DNA of 64,000 bases from an uncultured Mesonia sp. (GTDB lineage Bacteria > Bacteroidota > Bacteroidia > Flavobacteriales > Flavobacteriaceae). Location: positions 36,656-100,655 of the forward strand of contig CANMOY010000009.1 in NCBI GenBank assembly GCA_947499595.1, written 5' to 3'. A program made the position numbers and the translations under genes. Every line of letters begins with the position of its first letter. The stretch's first letter is position 1. Below are positions 28,659-37,729 of the stretch, piece after piece. A model generated the notes under the pieces. That model ran no database searches. It worked only from the letters and a program-made list of their open reading frames with translations, and was not told the origin of the DNA.

Positions 28659-29573
28659 ATGTTGAATTTGAATATAAAAAATGAAACTTCGCGTTTGCGA
28701 TCGGTTATTCTAGGAACGGCCGAAAGCAATGGCCCAACTCCAACTATAGAGGAGGCATATGACCCAAAGTCTGCGGAGTATATCAAAGCAGGAACTTACC
28801 CTCTAGAAGAAGACATGCGCAAAGAAATGGCCGCGGTCGATGAGGTTTTAAAGAAGTATGATGTTCAGGTTTTTAGACCAAAATTGATCTCAGATTACAA
28901 TCAAATCTTTTCGCGCGATATTGGTTTTGTGATTGATGATATCTTTATTAAAGCCAATATATTGCCAGATCGGGAACGTGAATTAGAGGCTATTCAATAC
29001 ATTATAGATCAAATTGATCCTAGTAAAGTCATCCGTTTACCGGAAGATTGTCATATAGAAGGGGGAGACGTTATGCCTGTAAAAGATTATATTTTTATAG
29101 GTACCTACAGAGAAGCAGATTACCCTAATTACATAACGGCTAGAACCAACATGAAGGCTGTGCAAAAAATGCAGGAAATTTTTCCTAACCGAAAAGTTAA
29201 ATCATTTAATTTGAGAAAGTCGAGTACAGATCCGCGTCTAAATGCATTGCATTTAGATTGCTGTTTTCAGCCTGTAGGAAAAGATAAGGCTATAATCCAT
29301 GAAAACGGTTTTTTAAATAAAGATGAATTTGATTGGTTAGTTGATTTTTATGGTAAAGAAAACTTATTCTTTATAGATAGTGATGAAATGTATTCAATGA
29401 ACAGTAATATCTTTTCAATAGCAGAAAACGTGGTGATTTCAGAGAAAAACTTTACTCGCCTAAATAAGTGGTTGCGTGCAAATAATATTATAGTTGAGGA
29501 GGTGCCTTATGCAGAAATTTCAAAACAAGAGGGGCTTTTACGCTGCTCGACTTTACCGCTTATTAGAGACTAA
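28659..29573 (+). CDS. Arginine deiminase / dimethylarginine dimethylaminohydrolase-like enzyme
   Basis: 304 residues when started at the ATG at 28659; an ATG eleven codons upstream lies on the gltA terminator stem and is unlikely. The protein belongs to the guanidine-modifying (pentein) superfamily. The catalytic set is visible: Cys296 in LLRCSTLPL near the C-terminus, His198 in NALHLDCCF, and the substrate-guanidine acids in CHIEGGDVMP (His132, Glu134, Asp137), with FSRDIGFV at 84-91. Members hydrolyse or transfer the amidino group of arginine-like substrates; which one cannot be told here. It is followed after 33 bp by ctlX, a second enzyme of the superfamily. Confidence 0.85.
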   Translation: MLNLNIKNETSRLRSVILGTAESNGPTPTIEEAYDPKSAEYIKAGTYPLEEDMRKEMAAVDEVLKKYDVQVFRPKLISDYNQIFSRDIGFVIDDIFIKANILPDRERELEAIQYIIDQIDPSKVIRLPEDCHIEGGDVMPVKDYIFIGTYREADYPNYITARTNMKAVQKMQEIFPNRKVKSFNLRKSSTDPRLNALHLDCCFQPVGKDKAIIHENGFLNKDEFDWLVDFYGKENLFFIDSDEMYSMNSNIFSIAENVVISEKNFTRLNKWLRANNIIVEEVPYAEISKQEGLLRCSTLPLIRD

Positions 29574-29606
29574 TACCTAGATTTTAGGAATATAAGAAAT
29601 GTAACT

Positions 29607-30545
29607 ATGAGACAAATAACAGATAGTATTTTAATGATTAGGCCAGTTGCTTTTCGGATGAATGAAGAGACGGCAGTTAATAATTATTTTCAAAAAGGAA
29701 CCGCAGCGGCGAATGATGAAATTACGCAAAAAGCTCAATTTGAATTTGATACTTTTGTAAGTAAGTTAAGAAAAGTAGGTGTTAATGTTATTGTGGTTGA
29801 TGATATTTTAGAAAACGATACGCCAGATTCTATTTTCCCTAATAACTGGATTTTCTTTCATCAAAATGGTGATGTAGCATTATACCCGATGTTTGCAGAA
29901 AATAGAAGAAGAGAAAGACGCGAAGATGTTTTAGATACCCTTGAACAAGAAGGTTTTTTAATCAATACTATTTTTGATTATACTAAGGCAGAAGAGGAAG
30001 GAGTCTTTCTAGAAGGCACAGGAAACTTAATAATAGACCGAGTAAACGCTAAAGCTTATTGTGCTTTATCGCCTCGAGCAAATGAAGAATTGTTGATTGA
30101 ATTTTGTGAAGATTTTGAGCTGTTCCCTGTAATCTTTCATGCCTACCAAAGTGTAGAAGAAGAAAGAAAGCTAATTTACCATACCAACGTCATGATGTGC
30201 TTGGCCGATGATTTTGCAGTTATTTGTTTAGATACGATTGACGATAAAAAAGAAAGGAAACTTGTAATTTCAAGTCTTAAAGAAGATAATAAAGAAATTA
30301 TAGCTATTAATGAATCTCAAATGCACGCCTTTGCAGGAAATATGTTGCAGGTTGAAGGCGCTTTTGGTAAAAAATATTTGGTTATGAGTACAACTGCCTA
30401 TAATGCTCTAACCAAAGAACAAGTAGATAAAATAACTGCTCATTGCGAAATATTACATAGTGATATTTCTACCATTGAAACCTTAGGTGGTGGCAGTGCA
30501 CGTTGTATGATGGCTGAAGTTTTTTTACCGAAAAAAGACAATTAA
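29607..30545 (+). CDS. ctlX: CtlX-like citrulline/arginine-related hydrolase
   Basis: 312 residues, pentein-superfamily. Sequence features: ILMIRPVAFRMNEETAVNNYFQ at the start (IRPVAFRMNEETAVNNYF), FPNNWIFFH at residues 77-85, EGTGNLI (136-142) with the guanidine-binding acid, IYHTNVMMCL (190-199) with the catalytic His, and GGGSARCMMAEVF (295-307) with the nucleophile Cys300. The overall pattern matches proteins named CtlX (citrulline utilization hydrolase). Sits right after an arginine-deiminase-like gene, so the two may act in one short pathway. The stop overlaps the convergent gene on the other strand by 4 bp. Confidence 0.82.
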   Translation: MRQITDSILMIRPVAFRMNEETAVNNYFQKGTAAANDEITQKAQFEFDTFVSKLRKVGVNVIVVDDILENDTPDSIFPNNWIFFHQNGDVALYPMFAENRRRERREDVLDTLEQEGFLINTIFDYTKAEEEGVFLEGTGNLIIDRVNAKAYCALSPRANEELLIEFCEDFELFPVIFHAYQSVEEERKLIYHTNVMMCLADDFAVICLDTIDDKKERKLVISSLKEDNKEIIAINESQMHAFAGNMLQVEGAFGKKYLVMSTTAYNALTKEQVDKITAHCEILHSDISTIETLGGGSARCMMAEVFLPKKDN

Positions 30546-31969
30546 GCTTGCGCAATTTTTTTTAGCATGCCCGCAAAAATAAAATAATGAAAAGGCAACA
30601 TACTATACCAGTATAACCTACCGAGTAAACCCCTGGGTCTAAAGGTAGCAGTCTGGTGAACTATGTTGTCTTTATCTATTTTAAACTCTAACCAAGCTTC
30701 GCCTGGTATTTTCATTTCGGCAAAAAGTAAAAGACGCTTTTCTTTATAATCAGCAAATAAAACCCGCCAAAAGTCTAATGAATCGCCCGTGTATAAATTA
30801 CGGTAATTGGTTCGTCCTCTGCGAAGGCCTACACCTCCTACTAGCTTATCAATAAAACCTCTAATTTTCCATAGATTGTTAGCGTAGTACCATCCATTTT
30901 TACCACCAATTTCCCAAATTTTATCCAGCGACTTTTCAGGCGATTCGGCTTTTAAACTTTGATAGTCCACTAAACAACCATGTGTAGGCACTTGAATAAA
31001 TTGATTAAGATCAACTTTTGTAAAACGGCTACTGACTTTTGAATCTTTCCAGCTTGAGATAACTTGATTTTGCTCAATTTTATCAAAAGCCGCTCGAATG
31101 GCTTCCTCATAAGTAAGCGGTTTTATATCTAGAAGTTTTGTTAACCGATTGTCTTTTGAGATCACTTCTACTTTCATACTATCAACAAGGTTTACCGCCA
31201 AATTGTAAGAAGTGGAAGTAACAAAATACAGCCAGTATGATGATAATCTGGGCGACATAAATGGAACGTCTAGGATATGAAGTTTTAGACCACGAATGCG
31301 ACAATAGGTGAGCATCATATCTTTGTAGGTTAAAACGTCTGGTCCAGCAATATCAAAGGCATCATCATAAGTCTCTTTGCGGCCCAAAGACTTTTCTAGA
31401 AACTGCAACACATTGCGAATGGCTATTGGTTGCGTTTTTGTTTTTACCCATTTAGGAGTGATCATAACGGGTAATTTTTCACATAAATCTCTTATTATCT
31501 CAAATGAGGCACTACCAGATCCTACTATAATACCCGCTTGAAGACAAGTAAGGGCAAAATTGCCCTTTTTTAATATGTCAGCTACTTGTTGCCTTGAACT
31601 AAGGTGTTTAGAAGTTTTATTTTCATTGGTCATTCCCGTTAAATATATTACCTGCTTAACATTTAAAGGGGCCAAGAGAGTATTAAAATTTCTTGCAGCT
31701 TTGGCTTCTAACTCATCAAAATCTTTTGTCGAGCCACTCATAGAGTGTATCAAATAATAGGCTGCATCAATATCATCAGGTAAAATATTGTTATTTTGCT
31801 TTTCTAAAAAATCTATTTCAACAATTTGTACTTTTCGTTTAACACTAGGACTTACAGAAAATCTGTCAGCACTCCGTACAGCGCAAATAACCTCGTGATC
31901 TTTTGCGAGTAAAATGGGTAGTAGGCGCATTCCTATATATCCGTTTGCGCCGGTTAAGAATATTTTCAT
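30542..31969 (-). CDS. NAD(P)-binding SDR-type oxidoreductase with DUF2867 domain
   Basis: 475 residues. The N-terminal half (about 1-290) is an atypical short-chain dehydrogenase: Rossmann motif GANGYIGMRLLP at 8-19, YYLIHSM, and VIYLTGM. The C-terminal part (about 330-470: IWEIGGKNGWYYANNLWKIRG, LVGGVGLRRGR, YWYSMLPFHYFIFAGML) matches DUF2867, usually a lipid-binding-like fold with a membrane-facing end. Substrate unknown. It is a single gene, convergent with ctlX and divergent from the small membrane protein at 32038. Confidence 0.85.
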   Translation of the reverse strand: MKIFLTGANGYIGMRLLPILLAKDHEVICAVRSADRFSVSPSVKRKVQIVEIDFLEKQNNNILPDDIDAAYYLIHSMSGSTKDFDELEAKAARNFNTLLAPLNVKQVIYLTGMTNENKTSKHLSSRQQVADILKKGNFALTCLQAGIIVGSGSASFEIIRDLCEKLPVMITPKWVKTKTQPIAIRNVLQFLEKSLGRKETYDDAFDIAGPDVLTYKDMMLTYCRIRGLKLHILDVPFMSPRLSSYWLYFVTSTSYNLAVNLVDSMKVEVISKDNRLTKLLDIKPLTYEEAIRAAFDKIEQNQVISSWKDSKVSSRFTKVDLNQFIQVPTHGCLVDYQSLKAESPEKSLDKIWEIGGKNGWYYANNLWKIRGFIDKLVGGVGLRRGRTNYRNLYTGDSLDFWRVLFADYKEKRLLLFAEMKIPGEAWLEFKIDKDNIVHQTATFRPRGLLGRLYWYSMLPFHYFIFAGMLKKIAQA

Positions 31970-32037
31970 TTTAGTTTATCTTAAGTTATGCAATTATTTC
32001 TGTAAATTTATCCGTAAAAAAGTAACTGCTACCCATT

Positions 32038-32238
32038 ATGCAAAACACCTTAAAATATGTGCTTCTATTATTTGGAGTAATCATTATTACTCTTGCCAGT
32101 TACAAACTTATATTTGAGTTTCAACCGATCTATAACGATCAACCTTTTACAGAGCAGCCCTTACCTCAAAATATAGCAATGCTGTTTACCGGATTATTAT
32201 TACTGTTAGCTGGTTTCTCATTTAGAAAACGTAAATGA
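32038..32238 (+). CDS. Small two-helix membrane protein
   Basis: 66 residues with two predicted membrane helices (about residues 5-24 and 46-61), a short polar loop (FQPIYNDQPFTEQPLPQN) and a basic end FRKRK that would stay in the cytoplasm. No family recognised. The hydrophobic pattern and the space between two minus-strand genes support a real gene, but no clear promoter or conserved domain is seen. Confidence 0.6.
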   Translation: MQNTLKYVLLLFGVIIITLASYKLIFEFQPIYNDQPFTEQPLPQNIAMLFTGLLLLLAGFSFRKRK

Positions 32239-32240
32239 TT

Positions 32241-32648
32241 TTAAAAACAGGCTAAAGCCTTTTGTTGCATTACTTTTTTTATGAATTTATGAGTTTTATT
32301 TCGATCAGCCTTTATCTTTAAAAAATAATGATCCATATAAATGCTGTATTCTTGTGATTTTCCTTTGTATAATACCAGTTTATAATAAGGTATTACCAAT
32401 GCATAAGACTCTAATAAAGACCTAAATCCAACCAAAATACCTTTTGGCCTTAACTCGATATTACAGCAGTTTTGGTTATTGTCTAAAATCAATAAGTTAT
32501 GAATAGCTAAACAAGCTGAGTTTATAATAATTTTACCAGATCCGATGCCATTTAATTTAAGACGTTCGCTTAAAGTAAACGGTTCACCTACCAGCATATT
32601 AATTTTGCGTTTTAACTCTGGTTTATTATAAGAGACATTAACCAACAT
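32241..32648 (-). CDS. Conserved-looking protein of unknown function
   Basis: 135 residues, soluble, mixed alpha/beta, no signal peptide. It has a Cys pair (NNQNCCNIELRPKG) and a basic C-terminal helix (FIKKVMQQKALACF). I do not recognise a family. The order of charged and hydrophobic segments and good codon use make a real gene likely. Convergent with the small membrane protein (2 bp apart) and divergent from argS. Confidence 0.6.
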   Translation of the reverse strand: MLVNVSYNKPELKRKINMLVGEPFTLSERLKLNGIGSGKIIINSACLAIHNLLILDNNQNCCNIELRPKGILVGFRSLLESYALVIPYYKLVLYKGKSQEYSIYMDHYFLKIKADRNKTHKFIKKVMQQKALACF

Positions 32649-32687
32649 TTTTTATTTTAAAGATAACTAAAACAAACCTTTTAATTT

Positions 32688-32695
32688 TATCTTTG
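32688..32695 (+). promoter_or_regulatory. argS -7 promoter element
   Basis: TATCTTTG matches TAnnTTTG, ending 15 nt before the argS ATG. A good -33 TTG is not seen. Confidence 0.55.
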
Positions 32696-32710
32696 CACAA
32701 AATTTAACCT

Positions 32711-34486
32711 ATGTTCAATACTGACTTTTTATCGAGTAAAATAAGTGCAGCACTAAAAGAACTGTACCAAGTAGATGTACAAGATTTTGAATTTCAAGCG
32801 ACACGTAAGGAATTTCCTGGAGATCTAACCTTAGTGGTATTTTCTTTGTTGCGCCACATTAAAACCAACCCAGTAAAATTAGGGGAGGACATAGGTGCAT
32901 TCTTAAAAAAGAATGTAGACGAGGTTGATAATTTCAATGTAGTAAAAGGATTTTTAAACCTTGAATTTTCTGACGCTTATTTTTTAAATCAGTTTAAGGC
33001 TATTCATTCAAAAGAAGAATATGGCTTAGTTGCACCAGGTGAATCTTCTCCCAGAATTATGGTAGAGTATTCTTCACCTAATACCAATAAACCCTTGCAT
33101 TTAGGGCACATTAGAAATAATCTTTTAGGTTTTTCTGTGGCCGAAATTTTAAAAGCAGCAGGAAACCAAGTTTATAAGACTCAAATTATAAATGATCGAG
33201 GTATACATATTTGCAAAAGCATGTTGGCTTGGCAAAAATTTGGAGAGGGAGAAACCCCAAGCAGTTCTAACCTAAAAGGAGATAAATTAGTAGGAGCCTA
33301 CTATGTGAAATTTGACCAAGAGTATAAAGCTCAAGTAAACGAACTTAAGGCCAAAGGCTTAGGTGAAAAAGAAGCTAAAGAGCAAGCCCCTCTATTAAAA
33401 GAAGCAAAAAAAATGCTTCAAGCTTGGGAAGCTGGTGATAAGGAGGTGTTGGCTTTATGGGAAAAAATGAACCAATGGGTATACGATGGTTTTGAACAAA
33501 CGTATAAGCGATTAGGAGTTAACTTTGATAAAAACTACTATGAAAGCGATACTTATTTATTAGGGAAAGAAGTGGTTAAAGAGGGTCTTGAAAAAGGTGT
33601 TTTTTATAAGAAAGAAGATGGTAGCGTGTGGATAGATCTTACCGATGAGGGTCTTGATGAAAAAATTGTCCTTCGTTCAGATGGTACCGCCGTTTACATG
33701 ACACAAGACATTGGTACCGCTATACAACGTGTAAATGATTACTCTATTAATGGTATGGTTTATACCGTAGGTAATGAGCAGGACTATCATTTTAAGGTTC
33801 TCTTTCTAATTCTTAAAAAATTGGGGTATGCTTGGGCAGAGCACTTGTATCATTTAAGTTATGGTATGGTTGATTTGCCTAGCGGAAAAATGAAAAGCAG
33901 AGAGGGCACGGTAGTTGATGCAGATGATTTAATGGATGAAATGACGCAAACAGCGCAAAAGATTTCAGATGATTTAGGCAAGTTAGAAGGATTTTCACTC
34001 CAAGAAAAAGAAGAGCTTTACGAAACCATTGGCTTAGGAGCTCTAAAATATTATATCTTAAAAGTAGATCCGCGAAAGCGTATTCTATTTAATCCAGAAG
34101 AGTCTGTAGACTTTCAAGGAAATACCGGTCCATTTGTACAGTATACCTACGCCCGTATTCAATCTATTTTAAGAAAAGGTGAAAAATTACTTGCGCAAAC
34201 GGTAGAGGATTATACTTTTGAAGAAAAAGAAAAAACGGTAATCAAACACTTGTTGGCTTGGCCAGAAACAATACAACTCGCAGCAAAACAATACAGTCCC
34301 GCAATTGTAGCGAATTATACCTATGATTTAGTACGTGATTTTAATTCTTTTTATCAAAATGTTTCTATCTTAGCGGCAGAACAAGAAGATCAACGCATTT
34401 TACGAGTACAATTAGCACAACTTACAGGGGCAGTGATTAAAAGTGCATTTAAACTACTAGGAATAAAAGTTCCTAGCCAGATGTAA
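32711..34486 (+). CDS. argS: Arginine--tRNA ligase
   Basis: 591 residues. The N-terminal tRNA-binding additional domain covers about 1-105. The class I HIGH signature is LHLGHIRNN (about 131-139) after SSPNTNKP, and the KMSKS loop is the degenerate SGKMKSREGTVVDADDL typical of ArgRS. The C-terminal DALR-type anticodon-binding domain ends in LLGIKVPSQM. It loads arginine onto tRNA-Arg in the cytoplasm. A -7 promoter element lies 15 nt upstream. Confidence 0.98.
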   Translation: MFNTDFLSSKISAALKELYQVDVQDFEFQATRKEFPGDLTLVVFSLLRHIKTNPVKLGEDIGAFLKKNVDEVDNFNVVKGFLNLEFSDAYFLNQFKAIHSKEEYGLVAPGESSPRIMVEYSSPNTNKPLHLGHIRNNLLGFSVAEILKAAGNQVYKTQIINDRGIHICKSMLAWQKFGEGETPSSSNLKGDKLVGAYYVKFDQEYKAQVNELKAKGLGEKEAKEQAPLLKEAKKMLQAWEAGDKEVLALWEKMNQWVYDGFEQTYKRLGVNFDKNYYESDTYLLGKEVVKEGLEKGVFYKKEDGSVWIDLTDEGLDEKIVLRSDGTAVYMTQDIGTAIQRVNDYSINGMVYTVGNEQDYHFKVLFLILKKLGYAWAEHLYHLSYGMVDLPSGKMKSREGTVVDADDLMDEMTQTAQKISDDLGKLEGFSLQEKEELYETIGLGALKYYILKVDPRKRILFNPEESVDFQGNTGPFVQYTYARIQSILRKGEKLLAQTVEDYTFEEKEKTVIKHLLAWPETIQLAAKQYSPAIVANYTYDLVRDFNSFYQNVSILAAEQEDQRILRVQLAQLTGAVIKSAFKLLGIKVPSQM

Positions 34487-34498
34487 ATTGTTTTTGCC

Positions 34499-36796
34499 TT
34501 AATGAAATCTTAACTTGAAAATTAGATTGGGTGTAATTCTTAAGGCTTCTTGTTGAATAAAAAATATCTCATTGTTTTCTTGTAAATAGTAGGCATTGAT
34601 AATATTGGTAGAGTTAAGCAAATTCCAAACCGATAAGCCAATATAGGCATTTACCTTATCGTCTAGTTTAAACTCTTGACCTGCAGAAAAGTCTGTTCTA
34701 AAATAACTGGGTAGTTGCGCACTATTTGATGGTGAATATAAAAACAAGTTATTGGTTAAATTTTCTTGGCTTATTGGAGTGTAAGCTTTTCCTGAACGCC
34801 ACTTTATTCCTAAAGAAACTTGGAGCCCATTTTGTTCATAACTGGTATTGAAACTTAAAGAATTGGCAATTGCTGTATTGCTTGGGAAACTGTTTTGGCT
34901 AATCTCGTTGAAACGATAGTCATTGTTAGTAAGTGAATAGCCGGCCCAAAAATTAAACCTTTTAAACTCTTTACGGATTAAAAAGTCTATTCCTCTAATA
35001 TAATAATCGCCAGAAAAGGGCGCATACTGGTATTGGTCTTGAAAGCCTTGACTTGAAACTGTAATATTATTTACTTTTTTTGCATACCCCTCAATACTGG
35101 CTAGCCAATTATTCTGAGTATAATGTAAACCCAAAGAGAGTTGCATACTCTGCATTAAAGGTATATCTTGGTTATTTGCACCTTGCCATTTACTGTTTTG
35201 AATACCTAAAAAATCTTTTTGGGTGCTGTTAATTTGAGTATGATACTGGCTTTTTACCTCGCCAAGAAATTCGAACGCTAGATTCTTAACCACTTTTTGA
35301 TTTAAGCTAAAACGTGGCTCAAAATAAAACTGGTTTAGTTGTGAAAAATAATTGAGACGCGAACCTATATGTAGATTGGTTTTATCATCTAAACTTTTAA
35401 AAGAATAGGTGCCATACACAGCTTGAGTTGAGGTAAAGCGGGTAGTGAAAAATCCATCCAGCGGATTGCTTTGGCGGGTAAAATTCTCAATCTGCGCGTA
35501 AATATGTTCAAAGCCCAAGTTTAAGTCAGATAAATGGTTAAGATTTAATGTGTTTTCAATTTTAAAACCATGTTCTCTTACCTTGTTTTTTTGACGGCTA
35601 ATCCTATCTTCTTTTCGCTCTTCATTACTAGCTTCTAGATCATATAGTGAATAGTAATAATGTACCTTAGAGATAACCTTTTCATTCCAATGGTGCGCAT
35701 AATTCAATCCGAATCCTAAACTGTATTGTGATAAACCACTTGTTTTTGGATCAATTTGATTGCCCTGCAAAAAATCCTCACGATAGCTTAGGTTGTTAGA
35801 TAAATAAATGAAGCTTAGCTTAAATTTGTTTTTTTTATTTGGTTGATATAGGTAACGAAGGGTGGTGTCATAAAAATGAAACTCGTCATTCTGCTTAATG
35901 CTTTCTTGTTCAAGCGGATCTAATATTGTGTTTTGAAAAGCCTGTTTATAGTATTGATTGTAAGTGGGGGTTCTAAAATAGTTGTTTATAGAGCTTCTAG
36001 CCGCCAGCCTTAAGCTTGATTGCTTGCCTAATGGGGTGTCAATTAAACCAAATCCGTAAAGATAGTTTATTCCTGCTTCTGCATTGAATTTTTGATTCAA
36101 CTCATCGCTTGTTTGTAATGATATCACTCCAGAAACACTGTTTCCGTAAGAAGCGTCAGTACCATTTTTTATCAAGGCTACCTCATCTACAAAATAAGGA
36201 TTTATAGCCGATATTAGTCCGAAAAAATGACCGTATTGGTACATACGAATGCCATCCCAAAGTACCAAATTCTGGTCGGGTGTTCCCCCTCGAATATTTA
36301 AATCGCTAACTTTTTCGTTAATGCTTTCTATTCCTGGTAGCACCTGAAGTGCTTGTAAGGCATCGGGTTCAATAAGACCAGGGAACGTAGGAAGCTGGTT
36401 TAGGTCAATATCTAATACACCTTGGTCTTTTTTGGTAATACTTTTATTAAGGTAATTTTGAATAATAACTTCTTCCAAATCTAAAACTTTATCCGCTTCA
36501 AGCGGTTTTTTAAGACGTATCGCAATAAAATCCTGACTTAAAAACTCAAACTCGAGGTTGCTATTGCGTTCAATTTCAGCAATTATTTGCCTTGGCGATA
36601 AATTTGAATTAATTGTAAAGGGAGGTAGTTGCTCTAACTCATTTTCAAGGTAGGAAAACTTAAACGATGTCTGGTTCTCAAATCGTTTAATAATATCTAA
36701 AATACTAAGGCTTTCCTTGGTTTTTACCTGTGCTAAAAGTAGGATAGGAAAAAGCAATAAAGTAAAAAACAGCTGAACTTTAATTTTTTTGTTCAC
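34499..36796 (-). CDS. TonB-dependent receptor with STN signalling domain
   Basis: 765 residues. Signal peptide to about residue 22 (LLLAQ); a secretin/TonB short N-terminal (STN) domain at about 28-95, the part that usually talks to FecR; a TonB-box-like EEVIIQNYL; a plug domain at about 130-235 with LPGIESINEKVSDLNIRGG and SGVISLQTS; then a barrel ending in IFKLRFH. There is no carboxypeptidase-regulatory domain before the plug and no nearby SusD, so it resembles siderophore- or small-ligand transducers more than SusC. It is the last gene of sigma-FecR-receptor; its start overlaps fecR by 17 bp. The ligand is not evident. Confidence 0.88.
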   Translation of the reverse strand: MNKKIKVQLFFTLLLFPILLLAQVKTKESLSILDIIKRFENQTSFKFSYLENELEQLPPFTINSNLSPRQIIAEIERNSNLEFEFLSQDFIAIRLKKPLEADKVLDLEEVIIQNYLNKSITKKDQGVLDIDLNQLPTFPGLIEPDALQALQVLPGIESINEKVSDLNIRGGTPDQNLVLWDGIRMYQYGHFFGLISAINPYFVDEVALIKNGTDASYGNSVSGVISLQTSDELNQKFNAEAGINYLYGFGLIDTPLGKQSSLRLAARSSINNYFRTPTYNQYYKQAFQNTILDPLEQESIKQNDEFHFYDTTLRYLYQPNKKNKFKLSFIYLSNNLSYREDFLQGNQIDPKTSGLSQYSLGFGLNYAHHWNEKVISKVHYYYSLYDLEASNEERKEDRISRQKNKVREHGFKIENTLNLNHLSDLNLGFEHIYAQIENFTRQSNPLDGFFTTRFTSTQAVYGTYSFKSLDDKTNLHIGSRLNYFSQLNQFYFEPRFSLNQKVVKNLAFEFLGEVKSQYHTQINSTQKDFLGIQNSKWQGANNQDIPLMQSMQLSLGLHYTQNNWLASIEGYAKKVNNITVSSQGFQDQYQYAPFSGDYYIRGIDFLIRKEFKRFNFWAGYSLTNNDYRFNEISQNSFPSNTAIANSLSFNTSYEQNGLQVSLGIKWRSGKAYTPISQENLTNNLFLYSPSNSAQLPSYFRTDFSAGQEFKLDDKVNAYIGLSVWNLLNSTNIINAYYLQENNEIFFIQQEALRITPNLIFKLRFH

Positions 36797-37682
36797 TTAA
36801 GTTTACGGATTTTCCATCAATATGATACGTAAGCCCAAACGGAATGCAGACAGATCTTAAGGCCATATCAAGATTGCTATGGGTGAAACTCCCGGTAAAA
36901 TAACTATTTTTTTCTAAATCTATGTTTTTGCGAAGCACTTTAACGTCATATTGGCGTTCAATTTCTTGTATTACCAGTATTAATGGTACTCTTTTAAATT
37001 TGCTCTGTCCTGTCAGCCAACTGGGTGCCGCATCGATTATTTGACTGGTTGTATATTCTTCCTTATAGAAACTTACCGATTGTCCTCCCGATAACGCTAA
37101 GGTGTCTTGCTCTTTAATAACCCGAACAAGCCCTTCGAAGCACGTAACATCAAAAAAGTTTTGACGTTGTTTTACGTTAAAAGCGGTTCCTAAAACTTCT
37201 ACCCTTCCTATTGGTGTTTGCACACTAAATTTTTGTCCTTTTTTTACCTCAAAATAAGCTTCTCCTTTTAATTGTAGTTGGCGTTCTTTTTTCCATTTAT
37301 TAGAATGGTATTGAATTTGACTTCCAGCATTAAGTTTCGCCAAGGAACCATCGGGTAATTCTAAGCTTTTTTGTTGTGCGTTTGCGGTATCAATTAAAAC
37401 TAGATTTTGCTGGGTAAACCAAAAAGCTCCTAAGGCAATTATCAAAACGGCAGCGGCGCTGCTAACCCAAGTAAGTATTCGTTTTCTTCTTTTTTGTTTT
37501 TTTGCTCTTTCTATAAGGCTGGCACTAGTACTATTTGACAAAGCAGGAGCTTTGAAATAGCCAGCATAATCGAGCATTTTTTTGTACTCCTCATATGCGG
37601 GTTTAGACTCCAATTCTTGAAGCTGTGTTTGGGTGAGTGCTTTGCCCATTAACCATTTATATAAAATATCTTCTTTTTTCAT
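36780..37682 (-). CDS. FecR-family anti-sigma factor
   Basis: 300 residues. A cytoplasmic N-terminal part (about 1-68) that should bind the sigma factor, basic KKQKRRKRILTW before one membrane helix (about 70-90), and a periplasmic FecR domain (about 95-200: LELPDGSLAKLNAGSQIQYHSN, where the key part is LPDGSLAKLNAGS; GRVEVLGTAFNVKQ). The C-terminal STN-like segment (about 230-298) is usual in Bacteroidota FecR proteins. It lies 47 bp after the sigma gene and overlaps the receptor. Confidence 0.93.
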   Translation of the reverse strand: MKKEDILYKWLMGKALTQTQLQELESKPAYEEYKKMLDYAGYFKAPALSNSTSASLIERAKKQKRRKRILTWVSSAAAVLIIALGAFWFTQQNLVLIDTANAQQKSLELPDGSLAKLNAGSQIQYHSNKWKKERQLQLKGEAYFEVKKGQKFSVQTPIGRVEVLGTAFNVKQRQNFFDVTCFEGLVRVIKEQDTLALSGGQSVSFYKEEYTTSQIIDAAPSWLTGQSKFKRVPLILVIQEIERQYDVKVLRKNIDLEKNSYFTGSFTHSNLDMALRSVCIPFGLTYHIDGKSVNLSEQKN

Positions 37683-37729
37683 CTCGTTGTACTTACCTCT
37701 ATAACAATTTAATAAGCTATTTTCCTACC

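Noticed and set aside
32250..32275. Bidirectional terminator AGGCT-AA-AGCCT in the 32238/32241 convergence
   Set aside because: The loop would be only two bases and the sequence is part of the coding end of the minus-strand gene.
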